58,290 bases of DNA, from positions 1-58,290 of the forward strand of contig JAHFSX010000040.1 of assembly GCA_023269675.1 (NCBI GenBank). Direction: 5' to 3'. Under the pieces are notes generated by a model, which saw only the letters and a program-made list of their open reading frames with translations, was not told the DNA's origin and did no database searches. Numbering within the stretch: position 1 is the first letter of the stretch; every line of letters begins with the position of its first letter. This document shows, piece after piece, positions 18,061 through 26,099 of this stretch. This stretch comes from Verrucomicrobiota bacterium. Lineage in GTDB: Bacteria > Verrucomicrobiota > Kiritimatiellia > RFP12 > UBA1067. The translations under genes and the position numbers were made by a program.

Positions 18061-19615
18061 TGATCTTCCACAGCGCGCCGACCGGACAGGCGGCGATGCA
18101 GCGGCCGAGCGCGCCGCCCATGGCCGCATCCATATCCGCGCCGAAGGGGGCGTTCACCGTGACGTCGAAGCCGCGGTTGTTGAAGGTCAGTCCCGGCCGG
18201 ATGTGGTCCGCGGCCGTGATGCCGATGCAGCGGCCGCAGTCGATGCACTTGCCCGGCTCGTGCACGAGCCCGCTGGCGTAGCGCGTGCGCGCCACGGGTT
18301 TGCGCGCGCCGGTCCGGTACTGGTCGCGGTTGACCTCGTACTCCTGCGCGTAGGCGCGCAGGGCGCAGCCGAGCTTCTTGCCGCAGTCGCACTGCAGGCA
18401 GCGGGCCGCCGCGGTGACGAGTGATGACTCAAACAGGCTTGCCTTGCTTTCAGCAATGCCGCTTGACGCAAGGTCGGTGGCGGCCAACTGCCGGAGTTCT
18501 TCGGCCTCAAACTTGCCCAGATGAGAATCGAAGCGCGGGGACCAGGCCGCACCCGCGGCGCTGTGCGTCAGGAAGCGGTGGACCGACTCCGCGGTCAGCC
18601 GCCCCTGCCCCACGGCCCTGACCGCCATGCGGCAGACCGCGACCGCGCCGCCGCAGGCGAAGACGCCGCCGCGGCTCGACGCGAAGGTGTGGGCCTCGAC
18701 CGCGATCCCCTTGGCGGTCGCATGGACATCGAAGAGCCAGGGCCGGTCGGGCGCCGGCGCGCCGGTGGCGAAGACCACCGCATCGGAGCACTGAAGCAGC
18801 TCGTCAAGGGCGCGCTGGTCGCCGACCCGGCAGCCCATCCGGAACGCCACGCCCAGATCGCGGATCAGCGCGATCTCCTGATCCAGAACCGCCGACGGCA
18901 AGACAGCGCGGTCGATGCCGTAGCGCAGCATGCCGCCCGGCTCCTCCCGCTCGTCCACGACCGTGCAGGCGTGGCCCAGCAGCGCGAGATAGTAGGCGCT
19001 GGAGAGCCCGGCCGGACCGGCGCCGATAACGGTGATCTTCTTTCCCGAAGCAGGTGCCGCGCGCGGTGCCGCAGGGGCTCCGGACTTGAACGCCGCTTCG
19101 GCCACGCCCTTGTGCAGCTCGCGGATCGCGACCGCGCCGTCGACAGGCGCGCGCACGCACCCCTTCTGACACGGCGCGGGACAGACGTGACCCAGCACGC
19201 CGGGCAGGGCGAGGCGCGACCACACGGTGCGCACCGCAGCATCTAAGCTGCCCTCAACGATGTGCCGGGCCATGACCGGAATGTCGAGGTCCGCCGGGCA
19301 GATGCGCCGGCACGGGGCTTCGCAGTCGCCCGCGTGTTCGCTCAGCAGCAGCTCGAGCGCCCGCCGGCGGCAGCGGCGCACCTCCTCGGAGCCGCTCTCC
19401 AGGACCATGCCCGCTTCGGCCAGGGTCGCGCACGCGGGCGCCATGCCGTTCCTACCCTGGATCTTGACCACGCAGACATAGCAGGAGGTGGGCGGCTCGA
19501 TCCCCTCGAAGCTGCATAGCGTCGGGATGGCGATGCCGGCCCGGGTCGCGGCCAGCAGGATGGTCTCGCCCGGCTCGAAGGGGACCGCGGCGTTGTCGAT
19601 GGTCAGTGTGGGCAC
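18041..19615 (-). CDS. iron-sulfur flavoprotein oxidoreductase, HydA/NuoG-like N-terminus with GltD-like FAD domain
   Basis: A 524-residue cytoplasmic protein. GTG 19615 is the start: GGAAAGGGGG lies six bases upstream, and the frame overlaps the preceding gene by 13 bases. Residues 1-75 are a plant-type [2Fe-2S] domain (Cys34, 45, 48, 62). His94, Cys98, Cys102 and Cys106 follow as a His-Cys cluster region, then the Cys-rich linker seen before GltD-like domains. An FAD Rossmann motif GAGPAGLSSAY is at about 198-208, and a closing FAD motif GGVFACGGAVAV comes only about 30 residues after VVFATGA, so the usual second, NADPH-binding Rossmann domain appears absent. The C-terminus has two more Cys clusters (CLQCDC, CIDCGRC...CIAACP). 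With the NuoEF fusion upstream it probably forms a soluble NADH- and ferredoxin-linked complex. The last residues (NGTKET) are encoded by a palindromic repeat. Confidence 0.8.
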   Translation of the reverse strand: MPTLTIDNAAVPFEPGETILLAATRAGIAIPTLCSFEGIEPPTSCYVCVVKIQGRNGMAPACATLAEAGMVLESGSEEVRRCRRRALELLLSEHAGDCEAPCRRICPADLDIPVMARHIVEGSLDAAVRTVWSRLALPGVLGHVCPAPCQKGCVRAPVDGAVAIRELHKGVAEAAFKSGAPAAPRAAPASGKKITVIGAGPAGLSSAYYLALLGHACTVVDEREEPGGMLRYGIDRAVLPSAVLDQEIALIRDLGVAFRMGCRVGDQRALDELLQCSDAVVFATGAPAPDRPWLFDVHATAKGIAVEAHTFASSRGGVFACGGAVAVCRMAVRAVGQGRLTAESVHRFLTHSAAGAAWSPRFDSHLGKFEAEELRQLAATDLASSGIAESKASLFESSLVTAAARCLQCDCGKKLGCALRAYAQEYEVNRDQYRTGARKPVARTRYASGLVHEPGKCIDCGRCIGITAADHIRPGLTFNNRGFDVTVNAPFGADMDAAMGGALGRCIAACPVGALWKINGTKET

Positions 19616-22083
19616 AGGCGCCCCCTTTCCGTCCCGGTGACGATCTTGATGGCTTCCACGGGGCAGACGCCGCGGCACATGTCGCAGCGCACGCAGGCGG
19701 CGTCATCGATCACGTGGCGCTCGTGCGGCGTGAAGGGAATGGCCCCGACCGGGCAGGTCTGCGCGCAGAGGGTGCAGCCGATGCACTCCTCGGTGATGGT
19801 GTACGCGACCAGGTCCTTGCACTTGCCCGCCGGGCAGCTGCCCTGCAGGTGCGCCTCGTACTCGCTCCGGAAATAGCGGATCGTCGACAAGACCGGGTTC
19901 GGCGCGGTCCGGCCCAGCCCGCACAGGCTAGCGCCGGCCACGCTGTGCGCCAGCTCTTCGAGCCGCCCGATGTCGCCCGCGACGCCCTTGCCCGCGCAGA
20001 GACGGTCCAGGATGTCCAGCATGCGCCGCGTGCCGACCCGGCAGAAGGTGCAGCGGCCGCAGGACTGGCTCTGCGTGAAGGTCAGGAAATAGCGCGCGAT
20101 GTCCACCATGCAGTCGCGCTCGTCCAGCACCACCAGTCCACCGGAGCCCATCATGGCCCCCGCGCCCATGAGCTCCCCGTAGTCCACGGGCAGGTCGGCG
20201 TGAGCGGCGGGTATGCAGCCGCCGGAGGGGCCGCCGATCTGGACCGCCTTGAACGTCAGGTCGTTGGCGATGCCGCCGCCGACCTCTTCGACGATCTCGC
20301 GCAGGGTCATCCCCATGGGCACCTCGATCAGGCCGCCGTGCCGGATCTTGCCGGTCAGCGAGAAGACCTTGGTGCCCGCGCTCTTTTGGGTGCCGATGGC
20401 GCGGAAGCGCACCGCCCCGTTACGGATGATCCAGGGGACCGAGGCGAACGTCTCGCAGTTGTTGATCAGCGTGGGCAGGCCCCAGAGCCCCTTCTGGGCG
20501 GGGAAAGGCGGCCGCAGGCGCGGCATGCCCCGGGCTCCCTCGAGGGAGCGGATCAGGGCGGTCTCCTCGCCGCAGACAAAGGCGCCGGCGCCCTCCTTGA
20601 TCTCGAAGTCGATGGAGAAGGCCGAGCCCAGAATGTTCCGGCCCAGCAGGCCTTGCGCGCGGCAGCGCGCGAGCGCTTCGCGGACCCTGACCAGGGCCAG
20701 GGGATACTCCGCGCGGATGTAGAAGATCCCTTCGCCCGCCCCCACCGCATAGGCGGCGATGAGCATGCCCTCGATGACCCGGTACGGAAAGGATTCGAGC
20801 AGCATGCGGTCCATGAAGGCGCCCGGGTCGCCCTCGTCGCCGTTGCAGATGATGTAAACTTTGGAGCCGCGGCTCTCCCTGACCCGCTGCCATTTCAGGC
20901 CGGTGGGGAAGCCCGCCCCGCCCCGGCCGCGCAAGCCGGCGTCGCTGACGCGCGCGATGACCTCCTGCGGGGACAAGGAACCCAGGCACGCCTTGAGCGC
21001 CTCGAATCCGTCGTGCCTGAGATACTCCTCCAGGTCAACAGGGTCGAGGCTTCCGTAATGCTCGGTGGCGATGCGGATCTGTTTTCCCAGAAAATCGGCC
21101 ACGGGCTTGTCCCGCAGGTCGAGATCGTGACGGGGCCCTGACGGCAATTCCGTGTCCGGCGCGAACAGCTCGTCGATGCGGCTCTGAAACCACGCTTTCA
21201 GCCGGCCCTCCAGCGACGGCGGCCGGAACTGGCGCCGGATGATTCCCGCGACCGCTTCCGGCGTGACGTTCGCGTAAAAAGAGGACACGCCCTCGTTGGC
21301 GTGCACGATCTCCATCAGCGGCGTGCGGTGGCACATGCCGGCGCACCCCACCTGTTTGATCCGGGCCCGGATGCCGAGGCTTTTGACCGTGTCCAGCGCG
21401 GTCTGGTAGACGCCCGCGCTGCCGCCGGCCACGCAGCAGGAGCCCAGGCCGATGCGGATCTCGCCGGAGTCCTGAGCGCCGGTCTGCGTGGTGTCAGAGT
21501 TCGAGGCCAGATCGTCAGCCTGCGCAAGGAAACACTTCAAGATATCGGGAACTTTCGACGGCGTGACATGTCCGTAAATGACCGAGTCGATCTGGACCAC
21601 CGGCGCCAGCGTGCAGCAGCCCAGGCACGCCACCTTCTCCAGGGTGAACACGCCTCCGGGATCGGTGTCCTCGCCCTCCTTGCAAGCCAGGTGGCGCGCC
21701 AGGGCGTCGTAAACCGCGCCGGCCCCTTTGACGTGGCAGGCGGTCCCGACGCAAACCTTAACCGAATGCAACCCGGCCGGCTTGTGGCGGAACTGGGAGT
21801 AGAAAGTCGACACGCCGGTCAGGTCCGCGGGCGCGATTTCCGTTGTCCGGCACACGTGCCGCAGCAGCTCTTCGGGAAGGTAGTGGAAATGCTCCTGGAT
21901 CCCCTGCAGGATCGGGATCACCTTGTCGGGCGTGGCTCCGACGCGCTGGACGAGCGCATCGACCCACTCGGCGGAAGCGGGATCCGGGGAGAGGCCCGGG
22001 ACGCCGCTCAGATCACCGGCATCCGGTGCGAGTGCGGTTGCTTCCCCCTCAGTTATTGCCGGCTGGCTATTATTTTTATTCAC
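19603..22083 (-). CDS. NuoE-NuoF fusion, NADH-oxidising iron-sulfur flavoprotein
   Basis: An 826-residue protein from GTG 22083; an in-frame ATG at 22155 is less likely because the predicted transcription start falls about there. Residues 38-170 are a NuoE-like thioredoxin fold with [2Fe-2S] ligands Cys111, 116, 153, 157. A second thioredoxin-like [2Fe-2S] module follows (CC at 216-217, Cys247, Cys251). Residues 350-640 are NuoF with the FMN/NADH loop GRGGAGFPTG (about 386-395) and an SLBB region. A [4Fe-4S] site uses Cys675, 678, 681 and 721. Two ferredoxin [4Fe-4S] motifs end the chain (CIGCTLC and CVRCDMC). The NuoF part matches HydB/HndC-type subunits of bifurcating hydrogenases and NAD-linked formate dehydrogenases, but neither an H-cluster subunit nor a molybdenum subunit is nearby. 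Fusing NuoE to NuoF is uncommon. Confidence 0.88.
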   Translation of the reverse strand: MNKNNSQPAITEGEATALAPDAGDLSGVPGLSPDPASAEWVDALVQRVGATPDKVIPILQGIQEHFHYLPEELLRHVCRTTEIAPADLTGVSTFYSQFRHKPAGLHSVKVCVGTACHVKGAGAVYDALARHLACKEGEDTDPGGVFTLEKVACLGCCTLAPVVQIDSVIYGHVTPSKVPDILKCFLAQADDLASNSDTTQTGAQDSGEIRIGLGSCCVAGGSAGVYQTALDTVKSLGIRARIKQVGCAGMCHRTPLMEIVHANEGVSSFYANVTPEAVAGIIRRQFRPPSLEGRLKAWFQSRIDELFAPDTELPSGPRHDLDLRDKPVADFLGKQIRIATEHYGSLDPVDLEEYLRHDGFEALKACLGSLSPQEVIARVSDAGLRGRGGAGFPTGLKWQRVRESRGSKVYIICNGDEGDPGAFMDRMLLESFPYRVIEGMLIAAYAVGAGEGIFYIRAEYPLALVRVREALARCRAQGLLGRNILGSAFSIDFEIKEGAGAFVCGEETALIRSLEGARGMPRLRPPFPAQKGLWGLPTLINNCETFASVPWIIRNGAVRFRAIGTQKSAGTKVFSLTGKIRHGGLIEVPMGMTLREIVEEVGGGIANDLTFKAVQIGGPSGGCIPAAHADLPVDYGELMGAGAMMGSGGLVVLDERDCMVDIARYFLTFTQSQSCGRCTFCRVGTRRMLDILDRLCAGKGVAGDIGRLEELAHSVAGASLCGLGRTAPNPVLSTIRYFRSEYEAHLQGSCPAGKCKDLVAYTITEECIGCTLCAQTCPVGAIPFTPHERHVIDDAACVRCDMCRGVCPVEAIKIVTGTERGRLCPH

Positions 22084-22166
22084 TCGCGTCTCGCAGGGAC
22101 AACCGGAACTCACGTCGCGCCACTGCGGCGAGAACCTGAAAATTCCGGCACCCATAATTCGTATGT

Positions 22167-22196
22167 ATTATGGGGGGAGGGGTTGAAGCAAGTCAA
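22167..22196 (-). promoter_or_regulatory. sigma-70-type promoter of the NuoEF operon
   Basis: On the minus strand TTGACT (22196-22191) and CATAAT (22172-22167) are separated by 18 bases. A transcription start seven bases after the -10 box falls near 22160, which gives a leader of about 75 bases to GTG 22083. Confidence 0.6.
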
Positions 22197-22345
22197 CCCC
22201 CTTGCCGCGGTCTTCCGGAGGGTTTTCCCCACTTGATGATTTCCTGATTCCTCTTCACACTTTGTTCATCTTATTAGAGCTCGAAAGTTCCTGCATCTCT
22301 GCACCAACCCAGCGCATAAACGAAACCGGACAGGAGGATAAAGCC

Positions 22346-23407
22346 ATGTTCAAAGCCAAAGCATACTCCGCCGCCAGCGCGGCATCGCCGCTGGCCTCCA
22401 CCCAGATCCCGCGGCGTACTCCCACCGAACACGACGTGCAGATCAATATCCTTTTCTGCGGCATCTGCCACTCCGACGTGCACTCCGTGCGCAACGAGTG
22501 GAGCAGCGTCATGCCCACGGTCTACCCGATTGTCCCGGGGCACGAGATCGTCGGCCGTGTCGCCCAGGTGGGCTCGGCCGTCACGACGTTCAAGCCCGGC
22601 GACCTCGCCGCTGTCGGCTGCCTGGTCGGCTCGGACGGCACCTGCCCGCACTGCCAAGCCCACTTGGAGCAGTTCTGTCCGGACATGACCCTCACCTTCA
22701 ACTCTCCGGACAAACACAAGACCGCTCCCGTCACCTACGGAGGCTATTCCGACAGCATCGTGGTTGACGAGCACTTTGTCCTGCGGGTGCCGGGCAATCT
22801 CGACCTCGCCGGGACCGCACCCCTGCTCTGCGCCGGCATCACGACGTACTCGCCGCTGCGTCACCATGGCGTCACCGCCGGAAAGAAGGTCGGGGTGGCC
22901 GGCCTCGGCGGACTGGGGCACATGGGTGTCAAGTTCGCCCGCGCCTTCGGGGCCCACGTGGTCGTTTTCACCACCTCCCCCGGCAAGGCGGAAGACGCCC
23001 TGCGCCTGGGCGCCCACGAGGTCGTCGTTTCCCGCAACGCCGACGAGATGAAGCGGCACGCCGGCAGCTTCGACTTCATCCTCGACACCATCTCCTCTGA
23101 ACACGACATCAACCAGTATCTCAACCTGCTGCACACCGACGGCAACCTGACGCTGGTCGGCGCTCCGACGAAACCTCTGGCGCTTGCCGCCTTCGCCTTG
23201 ATCTTCGGCCGCCGCAGCCTGTCCGGCTCATGCATCGGCGGCATCGCCGAGACCCAGGAGATGCTCGACTTCTGCGGCGCGCACAGCATCACCGCCGATG
23301 TCGAAGTCATCCCCATCCAGAAGGTCAACGAAGCCTACGAGCGCATGCTCAGGAGCGACGTGAGGTACCGCTTCTCCATCGATATGGCGTCTTTAAAATC
23401 CGAGTAA
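22346..23407 (+). CDS. zinc-dependent NAD(P) alcohol dehydrogenase, YahK/cinnamyl-type
   Basis: A 353-residue soluble medium-chain dehydrogenase of about the usual length. ATG 22346 has a strong site, AGGAGGATA, eight bases upstream. The catalytic-zinc motifs are CGICHSDVHS and PGHEIVGRV with a Cys in the second half. A structural region with the Cys cluster GTCPHCQAHLEQFCPD lies near residue 100, and the nucleotide loop is GVAGLGGLGHMGVKFARAFG. The family reduces aldehydes to alcohols with NADPH, as YahK and AdhA do. It is divergent from the NuoEF operon, and about 260 bases separate the two starts. A redox link with that operon is possible but unproven. Confidence 0.9.
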   Translation: MFKAKAYSAASAASPLASTQIPRRTPTEHDVQINILFCGICHSDVHSVRNEWSSVMPTVYPIVPGHEIVGRVAQVGSAVTTFKPGDLAAVGCLVGSDGTCPHCQAHLEQFCPDMTLTFNSPDKHKTAPVTYGGYSDSIVVDEHFVLRVPGNLDLAGTAPLLCAGITTYSPLRHHGVTAGKKVGVAGLGGLGHMGVKFARAFGAHVVVFTTSPGKAEDALRLGAHEVVVSRNADEMKRHAGSFDFILDTISSEHDINQYLNLLHTDGNLTLVGAPTKPLALAAFALIFGRRSLSGSCIGGIAETQEMLDFCGAHSITADVEVIPIQKVNEAYERMLRSDVRYRFSIDMASLKSE

Positions 23408-23457
23408 CCGGAACGCTGAGGCGCATTTAGCCTCGGCTGGCCGAAGCGGATTCCGGT
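23407..23457 (+). terminator. branched hairpin after the alcohol dehydrogenase
   Basis: ACCGGAA (23407-23413) pairs with TTCCGGT (23451-23457), extended by CGCT/AGCG, and encloses two smaller hairpins (GAGGC...GCCTC and GGC..GCC). It starts at the stop codon. No T-tract follows, so it could be a structured 3' end or a cruciform; its right half overlaps the start of the extended left repeat of the mobile element. Confidence 0.4.
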
Positions 23458-23659
23458 AGGTACAAAAACGGGGTGTATCCGAACGGTATTCAAATTCCGA
23501 CTTGAACGGCGATGAAACACCGGGAAAGAGACAATCGAACGAAACACGGCAGATCAGCAAAAATATCAATAAAAACCAAACAAATCTCACCGTTTCAGGG
23601 CATAAAAATGGTGGCAAGGGTGGGGATCGAACCCACGACACGCGGATTTTCAGTCCGCT
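23429..23659. repeat. left extended direct repeat, including attL core
   Basis: This stretch aligns from GCCTCGGCTGG to CAGTCCGCT with 41499-41727. The inner part, 23587-23659 (73 bases), is identical to 41655-41727 and is the probable attL core. The outer 150 bases align with scattered substitutions and small gaps (shared words GGTAGGTACAAAAA, CGGGGTGTATCC, GATGAAACACCGGGAAAG). The core runs from downstream of the tRNA-Phe CCA end into its anticodon stem. Confidence 0.85.
23609..23659 (-). pseudogene. tRNA-Phe 3' remnant at attL
   Basis: On the minus strand this is the last 51 bases of tRNA-Phe(GAA), from the anticodon stem through the T-arm to the encoded CCA at 23609. The D-arm and the 5' acceptor strand are missing; sequence beyond 23659 is unrelated. 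It is the duplicated part of the attachment site and cannot give a functional tRNA. Confidence 0.92.
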
Positions 23660-23775
23660 TTAAGTGCCGCGTTTTCAACATTTATTAAAAACTGTATCTA
23701 AATTGTTGCCAGAATCGCCTTTTGAATGGTACCTTTGTGGCTCTCCAAGGGCATTTAGTGAAAGGCGGTGCAAAC

Positions 23776-25077
23776 ATGGCGCGTAAGATCAACGAGACTA
23801 CTGACCGGAAGAACCTCTTGAAGCGTGGGCGGACGTGGTACATCAAGCGAATGGTGGGCGGCAAGCTGATCGTGCAGTCCACTGGCGAGACTGAACTCGA
23901 CAAGGCCGTGACAGAACGCGACCGCGTTCTGAACCCGTACAACCTCCAGGACGAGAAGGAGCGAGCAGAGGCGGTGCTTGCCCGCGTGGAGGGGCTCGAC
24001 AGGCAGCTTGCCAGGATCGAGGACGGGAAACCGACACTCGGCATCCTCGCCTCATGGACGGCATACAGGAACGCCCCAAACAGACCGGATAGCGGACGCC
24101 GTACGCTGGCGGGGTACGAGTCGCAGTTCGAGCGGTTCACCACGTGGGTACAGAAAAACCACCCCACCGTAACCGAGTTGCGCGGCGTGACTGAGGAGAT
24201 GGCTTATGAGTTCGCCAGTGAACTTGGGCGGAAGCAAACCCCGAACACCTACAACAAGTACCTCGTTCTCCTCCGTCGCGTGTGGAAGGTTCTGCACAAG
24301 TCGGCCAAGTTGACCTGCAACCCTTGGGAGAACCTGGACAACAAACTACTCGCCACCCATTCGCGCCGCGAATTGACCATTGATGAGCTAACCGCAGTCT
24401 GTGCCTCCGTGTCCGGTGAGATGCGCCTCCTGTTCGCCGTGGGGCTGTACTGCGGTCTGCGCCTCGGTGACGCGGTTCAGTTGAAGTGGAGCCACGTAGA
24501 CCTCGCACACCGCGTGCTGATGATCGTACCTGCCAAGACGGCCCGGCGCTCAAACGGCAAGGTTCTTCGGATTCCTCTTCACGGCTCCCTGTACGCCATG
24601 CTGACGGACACGCCCGACGCTGATCGGCGCGGCTACGTCATGCCGGGGCTTGCGGAACTCTACGAGCGCGACGACACCGCACTGGTGAAGCGAATCAGCG
24701 AAGTGTTCAAGGCGTGCGGCATCGAAACCCGCTGCAAGGTCGAAGGGTATTCTCGACTTGGGGTTGACGTAGGATTCCACAGCCTGCGGCACAGTTTTGT
24801 TTCGCTGAGCGCGAACGCGGGGTCATCCCTCGCGGCGGTTCAGGCTGTGGTCGGACACTCCAATCCCGCCATGACGCGCCACTATCTTCACGCCGACAAG
24901 AACGTGGTCAAGAACGCCGTATGCGCCCTGCCAGACGTCACAGGCAACCCTGCCGCAGCAGACAAGCCGGACGCAACAGCGTCAATCCTGGGGCAACTGG
25001 AAGCACTTCCAACCAGCAGACTTGTATCGATAGCGAAAAAAATTACAGCACTCATTCGGAAACGTAAACGCGACTGA
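23776..25077 (+). CDS. int: tyrosine-recombinase integrase
   Basis: A 433-residue site-specific recombinase, started at ATG 23776 with AAAGGCGGTG upstream; an in-frame start at 23722 adds 18 residues of attachment-region sequence. The N-terminal 100 residues are basic with a coiled segment, residues 105-190 are a SAM-like core-binding domain, and residues 200-400 are the catalytic domain, with Arg in CGLRLGD, HSLRHSF as the HxxR box, and GHSNPAMTRHY with the tyrosine nucleophile. It lies right beside attL and reads into the element, the usual arrangement for tRNA-targeted elements. It should catalyse integration and, with a directionality factor such as the next gene, excision. Confidence 0.95.
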   Translation: MARKINETTDRKNLLKRGRTWYIKRMVGGKLIVQSTGETELDKAVTERDRVLNPYNLQDEKERAEAVLARVEGLDRQLARIEDGKPTLGILASWTAYRNAPNRPDSGRRTLAGYESQFERFTTWVQKNHPTVTELRGVTEEMAYEFASELGRKQTPNTYNKYLVLLRRVWKVLHKSAKLTCNPWENLDNKLLATHSRRELTIDELTAVCASVSGEMRLLFAVGLYCGLRLGDAVQLKWSHVDLAHRVLMIVPAKTARRSNGKVLRIPLHGSLYAMLTDTPDADRRGYVMPGLAELYERDDTALVKRISEVFKACGIETRCKVEGYSRLGVDVGFHSLRHSFVSLSANAGSSLAAVQAVVGHSNPAMTRHYLHADKNVVKNAVCALPDVTGNPAAADKPDATASILGQLEALPTSRLVSIAKKITALIRKRKRD

Positions 25078-25115
25078 CCGCAACTCGATATTACCACCAC
25101 GTCTTGTCTGCTTTC

Positions 25116-25146
25116 GCGCAGGGGTTAATCCCACCTGCGCTTTTTT
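25116..25146 (+). terminator. rho-independent terminator after integrase
   Basis: GCGCAGG and CCTGCGC form a seven-base stem around an 11-base loop and are followed directly by TTTTTT. It lies 38 bases after the integrase stop and would separate int from the downstream regulatory/replication operon. Confidence 0.88.
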
Positions 25147-25171
25147 GTTTCACCCAGGCATAGCGCTAAAC

Positions 25172-25277
25172 TTAAGGCAAAAAATATATTTTCCCTTAAA
25201 AACCCTTAAAAAACCCTGTGTTTACCCCCAGGTCAAGTGCCTTAACAGCCCTTCGACGCACCGGTCGTCGGTTAAGG
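25172..25277. repeat. iteron-like CCTTAA cluster in AT-rich leader
   Basis: Five copies of CCTTAA occur in both orientations, at 25172, 25194, 25204, 25240 and 25272, in an AT-rich stretch ahead of the HTH-helicase-primase operon. Spacings of 22, 10, 36 and 32 bases are near helical multiples. They could bind the element's HTH protein or mark a replication origin; which of these cannot be told from sequence. Confidence 0.5.
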
Positions 25278-25318
25278 GACGTGAGCCCAACCGCAAATTA
25301 CGCTAGGGTGAATCTCAT

Positions 25319-25342
25319 GCAACGGGAACTACCTTTCGTTGC
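25319..25342. promoter_or_regulatory. inverted repeat upstream of the HTH gene
   Basis: GCAACG and CGTTGC flank a 12-base spacer 26 bases before the HTH start codon. The position suits an operator for autoregulation, but it is a short repeat. Confidence 0.35.
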
Positions 25343-25367
25343 GCATAACAGTGAACGGAGATAAATC

Positions 25368-25685
25368 ATGCGTACCTTAACAATGACCACCATAAAGGCT
25401 CTCGTCGAAGCCGACGTCCCCCGCTCAAAAGCGGAACGGGACGCCTTGCTGACTGCACTGGGACTGAATCAGAACGAACAAGCGACTGATCCGGGCGAGT
25501 CGCTTCTTTCGTTCACAGAGACGGCACGGCGGCTGTCATGCACTCGCCGCACCCTTCACAACATGGTCGCCCGTGGTGGGTTGACTAAGGTGCGGTTCCC
25601 TCACACAACCAAGGCACGCGGGTTCTTGGCAAGCGAAGTCAACCGCCTTCTCATGGACTCTGTCAAGGTCGGCGGTGCCGCATGA
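25368..25685 (+). CDS. helix-turn-helix protein, excisionase-like
   Basis: A 105-residue protein with CGGAG ten bases before ATG 25368. Residues 45-100 contain a winged-helix/MerR-type HTH of the excisionase family: SFTETARRLSCTRRTLHNM with the turn before RRTLHN, then a wing VRFPHTTKARGFLASEVNRL. The first 40 residues are an uncertain helical extension. Such proteins act as recombination directionality factors or repressors of element genes. It heads an operon, since its TGA overlaps the ATG of the next gene (ATGA), and it follows the CCTTAA cluster that it may bind. Confidence 0.75.
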   Translation: MRTLTMTTIKALVEADVPRSKAERDALLTALGLNQNEQATDPGESLLSFTETARRLSCTRRTLHNMVARGGLTKVRFPHTTKARGFLASEVNRLLMDSVKVGGAA

Positions 25686-25861
25686 AACCGAAAACCTCAC
25701 CGTTCTTCTTGTACAAGTTCAGGCTAGGGCCGGATGCCGCTTGCCGAGTGCCCAGGTGCAAGCGATGCTGCCAGACGCTCCCATTCATATCGCATGACAA
25801 TCTCTGCCCCGCCTGCACGCGGCTGGCGACTGCCAAGACCAAGGAGGTGTGGAATGGTTGA
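25682..25861 (+). CDS. zinc-ribbon miniprotein
   Basis: A 59-residue protein translationally coupled to the HTH gene by an ATGA overlap. It has two Cys pairs, CRVPRCKRCC near residues 21-30 and LCPAC near 41-45, spaced as in a small zinc ribbon, and a basic N-terminus (MKPKTSPFFLYKFRLG). Its function is unknown; similar small zinc proteins occur in phage and plasmid early operons. It overlaps the following gene by eight bases. Confidence 0.6.
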   Translation: MKPKTSPFFLYKFRLGPDAACRVPRCKRCCQTLPFISHDNLCPACTRLATAKTKEVWNG

Positions 25862-26099
25862 CTCCATCTGGTCTAGGGGGCTCAAGAAGTGCGTCAGGGA
25901 GCTTGAGGCTGGAGATTACCCCGTGTGGTGGGACGGCTTTGCCGATGTGATCCTTCGTGGCCACACCTCCTCTTGCGACGACAACCCCTATCTCTCTTAT
26001 GTGGCGGACGAAAAGCAAAAACACCTGCACTACCGCAAAGGTGCGGCTGCCGCTGAATCGCTGCTGCGGTCACTCGAAAAGGGGGGTAACCATGACTGA
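25854..26099 (+). CDS. small acidic protein of the element's early operon
   Basis: An 81-residue protein starting at ATG 25854 behind AAGGAGGTG, an excellent ribosome site that decides the start against longer in-frame options. The sequence (MVDSIWSRGLKKCVRELEAG, then PVWWDGFADVILRG) matches no family I recognise; it looks compact and soluble, with a Trp-rich middle. Its last eight bases overlap the helicase gene, so it is made in the same operon and may be an accessory replication or regulatory factor. Confidence 0.6.
   Translation: MVDSIWSRGLKKCVRELEAGDYPVWWDGFADVILRGHTSSCDDNPYLSYVADEKQKHLHYRKGAAAAESLLRSLEKGGNHD

Noticed and set aside
22084..22155. ATG 22155 as the start of the NuoEF fusion
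   Set aside because: The predicted promoter puts the transcription start at about this ATG, there is no ribosome site, and the added residues have no family likeness; GTG 22083 fits better.
23609..23659. A functional second tRNA-Phe
   Set aside because: Only the 3' 51 bases are present; the D-arm and 5' acceptor strand are missing.
25734..25853. Longer N-terminus for the 81-residue early protein
   Set aside because: It would overlap the zinc-ribbon gene almost wholly, whereas ATG 25854 has a near-perfect ribosome site.
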